DNA from: Halococcaceae archaeon
GTDB taxonomy: Archaea; Halobacteriota; Halobacteria; Halobacteriales; Halalkalicoccaceae
Direction of reading: 5' to 3'
Length of the DNA stretch: 5,636 nt
Assembly (NCBI GenBank): GCA_007128515.1
Contig: SKXI01000484.1
Coordinates: 1-5,636, forward strand
Below the pieces are notes generated by a model. That model ran no database searches. It was given only the letters and a program-made list of their open reading frames with translations, and was not told where the DNA came from. How positions within the stretch are numbered: position 1 is the first letter of the stretch; each line of letters starts with the position of its first letter. Made by a program: the position numbers and the translations under genes. Below, in pieces: positions 4,591-5,636 of the stretch.

Positions 4591-5636
4591 TCGCTCGCCT
4601 AGGTCCGAGAGACCGATCCGCACCGCCTCGACGTCGACGGGCGAGGACTCCTTGAACCCGCTCCCGGTCACGACGAGGACCACCTCCTCCCCGGCGACGA
4701 CCTCCTCGCGTGCGCGCAGGTGGGAGACGCCGGCGAGCGTCGTCGCACAGGACGCCTCGACGCGGAACCCACCGTCCCGGGCGAAGCGGTCCTGGGCCTC
4801 GCGGATCTCCCCCTCGCTCACGCTCACCGCGCCACCACCGGTCGCACGGAGCGCGGCGAGCGCACGCGTCCCGCTCGGCGGATCGGCGTTTGCGATGGAG
4901 TAGGCGACCGTCTCCCGTCTTTCGATGCTCGAGACCTCGATCGCACCCGCGTCGAACGCACTGACGATCGGGTCGCAGGCTGCGGCCTGGACGGCGTAGA
5001 GCCGGGGGAGTCGATCGAGCAGGCCACCCGCGTGGAGTTCGCGGAGCGCCTTCCACGTAGCGGAGAGGTGGCCGCCGCTCGAGACCGGCAGGACAATTGC
5101 GTCGGGGACGGACGGGGAGAACGCCTCGCAGATCTCGTAGGCGGTGGTCTTCTGCCCGGCGACCCTGAGCGGCGTGTCGGAGTTGACGAACGGGGTCTCG
5201 ATCCCGGATTCGAGCGTCCGACGGTAGAGCTCGCCGTAGTCCCCCTCGACGCGCAGGACCTCCGGGTCGTACCGGGCGATGTTCGCGAGGCGTTCGTCGG
5301 AGATGTCGGCGGGGACGAGCACGGTACAGGCGAGGTCGTGGGCGGCCGCGTGCGCCGCGACGCTCATCGCCATGTTGCCGTGCGAGACCGTCCCCACACG
5401 CCTCCCGCCGCCCGCGGCGACGGCCGCCACGCCCACCGCGCTCCCGCGGTCCTTGAAGCTCCCCGTCGGGTTCTGTCCCTCGTCTTTCACGAAGAGTCGC
5501 GTTCCGCCGACGTCGAAGGCGGGGGTGCGGACGAGCGGGGTGCCGCCCGCGGCCGCCCCGACGCCAGTCGGAGGCTCGGTGGGCAGGACGGACTCGTAGC
5601 GCCACATCCCGGGATCGCTCGAAGTCGGCCACGACC
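4582..5636 (-). CDS. Threonine-synthase-like PLP enzyme, 5' end missing
   Basis: This is a fold-type II PLP enzyme closest to threonine synthase, which converts O-phosphohomoserine to threonine. The frame runs open through the right edge. Counting from the internal Met at 5607, Lys52 in NPTGSFKDRG is the PLP lysine, SHGNMAMSVAAHAA (75-88) matches the family's SSGN cofactor loop, VSSGGH (about 175-180) matches the phosphate-binding glycine loop, and TGSGFKE lies near the C-terminus. Bases beyond 5607 translate in frame as SWPTSSDPG before MWRYESVLP. In threonine synthases the WRY..LP element follows an N-terminal zinc-ribbon-like segment, so the Met at 5607 is probably internal and the real start lies outside. 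Odd points are His in place of the second Ser of SSGN and a changed segment after it. Haloarchaea often carry several ThrC-like genes, so this could be a paralogue with another substrate, hence no symbol. The 3' end overlaps the amidase gene. Confidence 0.85.
   Translation of the reverse strand, partial: SWPTSSDPGMWRYESVLPTEPPTGVGAAAGGTPLVRTPAFDVGGTRLFVKDEGQNPTGSFKDRGSAVGVAAVAAGGGRRVGTVSHGNMAMSVAAHAAAHDLACTVLVPADISDERLANIARYDPEVLRVEGDYGELYRRTLESGIETPFVNSDTPLRVAGQKTTAYEICEAFSPSVPDAIVLPVSSGGHLSATWKALRELHAGGLLDRLPRLYAVQAAACDPIVSAFDAGAIEVSSIERRETVAYSIANADPPSGTRALAALRATGGGAVSVSEGEIREAQDRFARDGGFRVEASCATTLAGVSHLRAREEVVAGEEVVLVVTGSGFKESSPVDVEAVRIGLSDLGERLP

Noticed and set aside
4451..5632. 393-codon minus-strand frame over the threonine-synthase-like gene
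   Set aside because: Arg-rich out-of-frame reading; the neighbouring frame has the PLP lysine motif and the glycine loop.

Overview
The window reads as chromosomal DNA of a halophilic archaeon (class Halobacteria). It is very GC-rich, third codon positions are mostly G or C, and the predicted proteins are full of Asp and Glu. The promoters look archaeal: AT-rich TATA boxes with short leaders and no bacterial -35/-10 pairs. One short protein has a twin-arginine signal peptide, the export route haloarchaea favour. I see no rRNA, tRNA, CRISPR array, insertion sequence or phage gene. Base composition and codon use look uniform, so nothing marks recent transfer.

Layout. (1) Bases 1-77 are upstream DNA with a weak TATA-like element and a short inverted repeat. 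(2) Bases 78-1813 (+) form a two-gene unit: a 122-residue Tat-exported acidic protein, overlapped by one base (TGATG) with a 455-residue amidase-signature hydrolase that has no signal of its own. (3) Bases 1817-2917 (-) encode a 366-residue protein of the glutamate-cysteine ligase (GCS2) family. It converges on the amidase with only 3 bp between the stop codons. (4) Bases 2918-3078 are a 161-bp divergent control region with a TATA-like box for each direction and two separate inverted repeats. (5) Bases 3079-4590 (+) encode a second, different amidase-signature enzyme (503 residues), closest in motif to the nitrile-hydratase-associated amidases of Rhodococcus. (6) Bases 4582-5636 (-) hold the C-terminal part of a threonine-synthase-like PLP enzyme. 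It overlaps the second amidase tail to tail by 9 bp, and its true start lies beyond the right edge.

How they may work together. Two amide-hydrolysing enzymes flank an enzyme of a family that makes amide (often gamma-glutamyl) bonds, and a PLP enzyme of amino-acid metabolism lies beyond. This fits a small nitrogen or amino-acid/amide metabolism neighbourhood, but no substrate can be read from the sequence and a shared pathway is inference. The most notable points are the translationally coupled Tat protein and signal-less amidase, a possible co-export pair, and the ligase and amidase fired divergently from one compact region that carries two inverted repeats.
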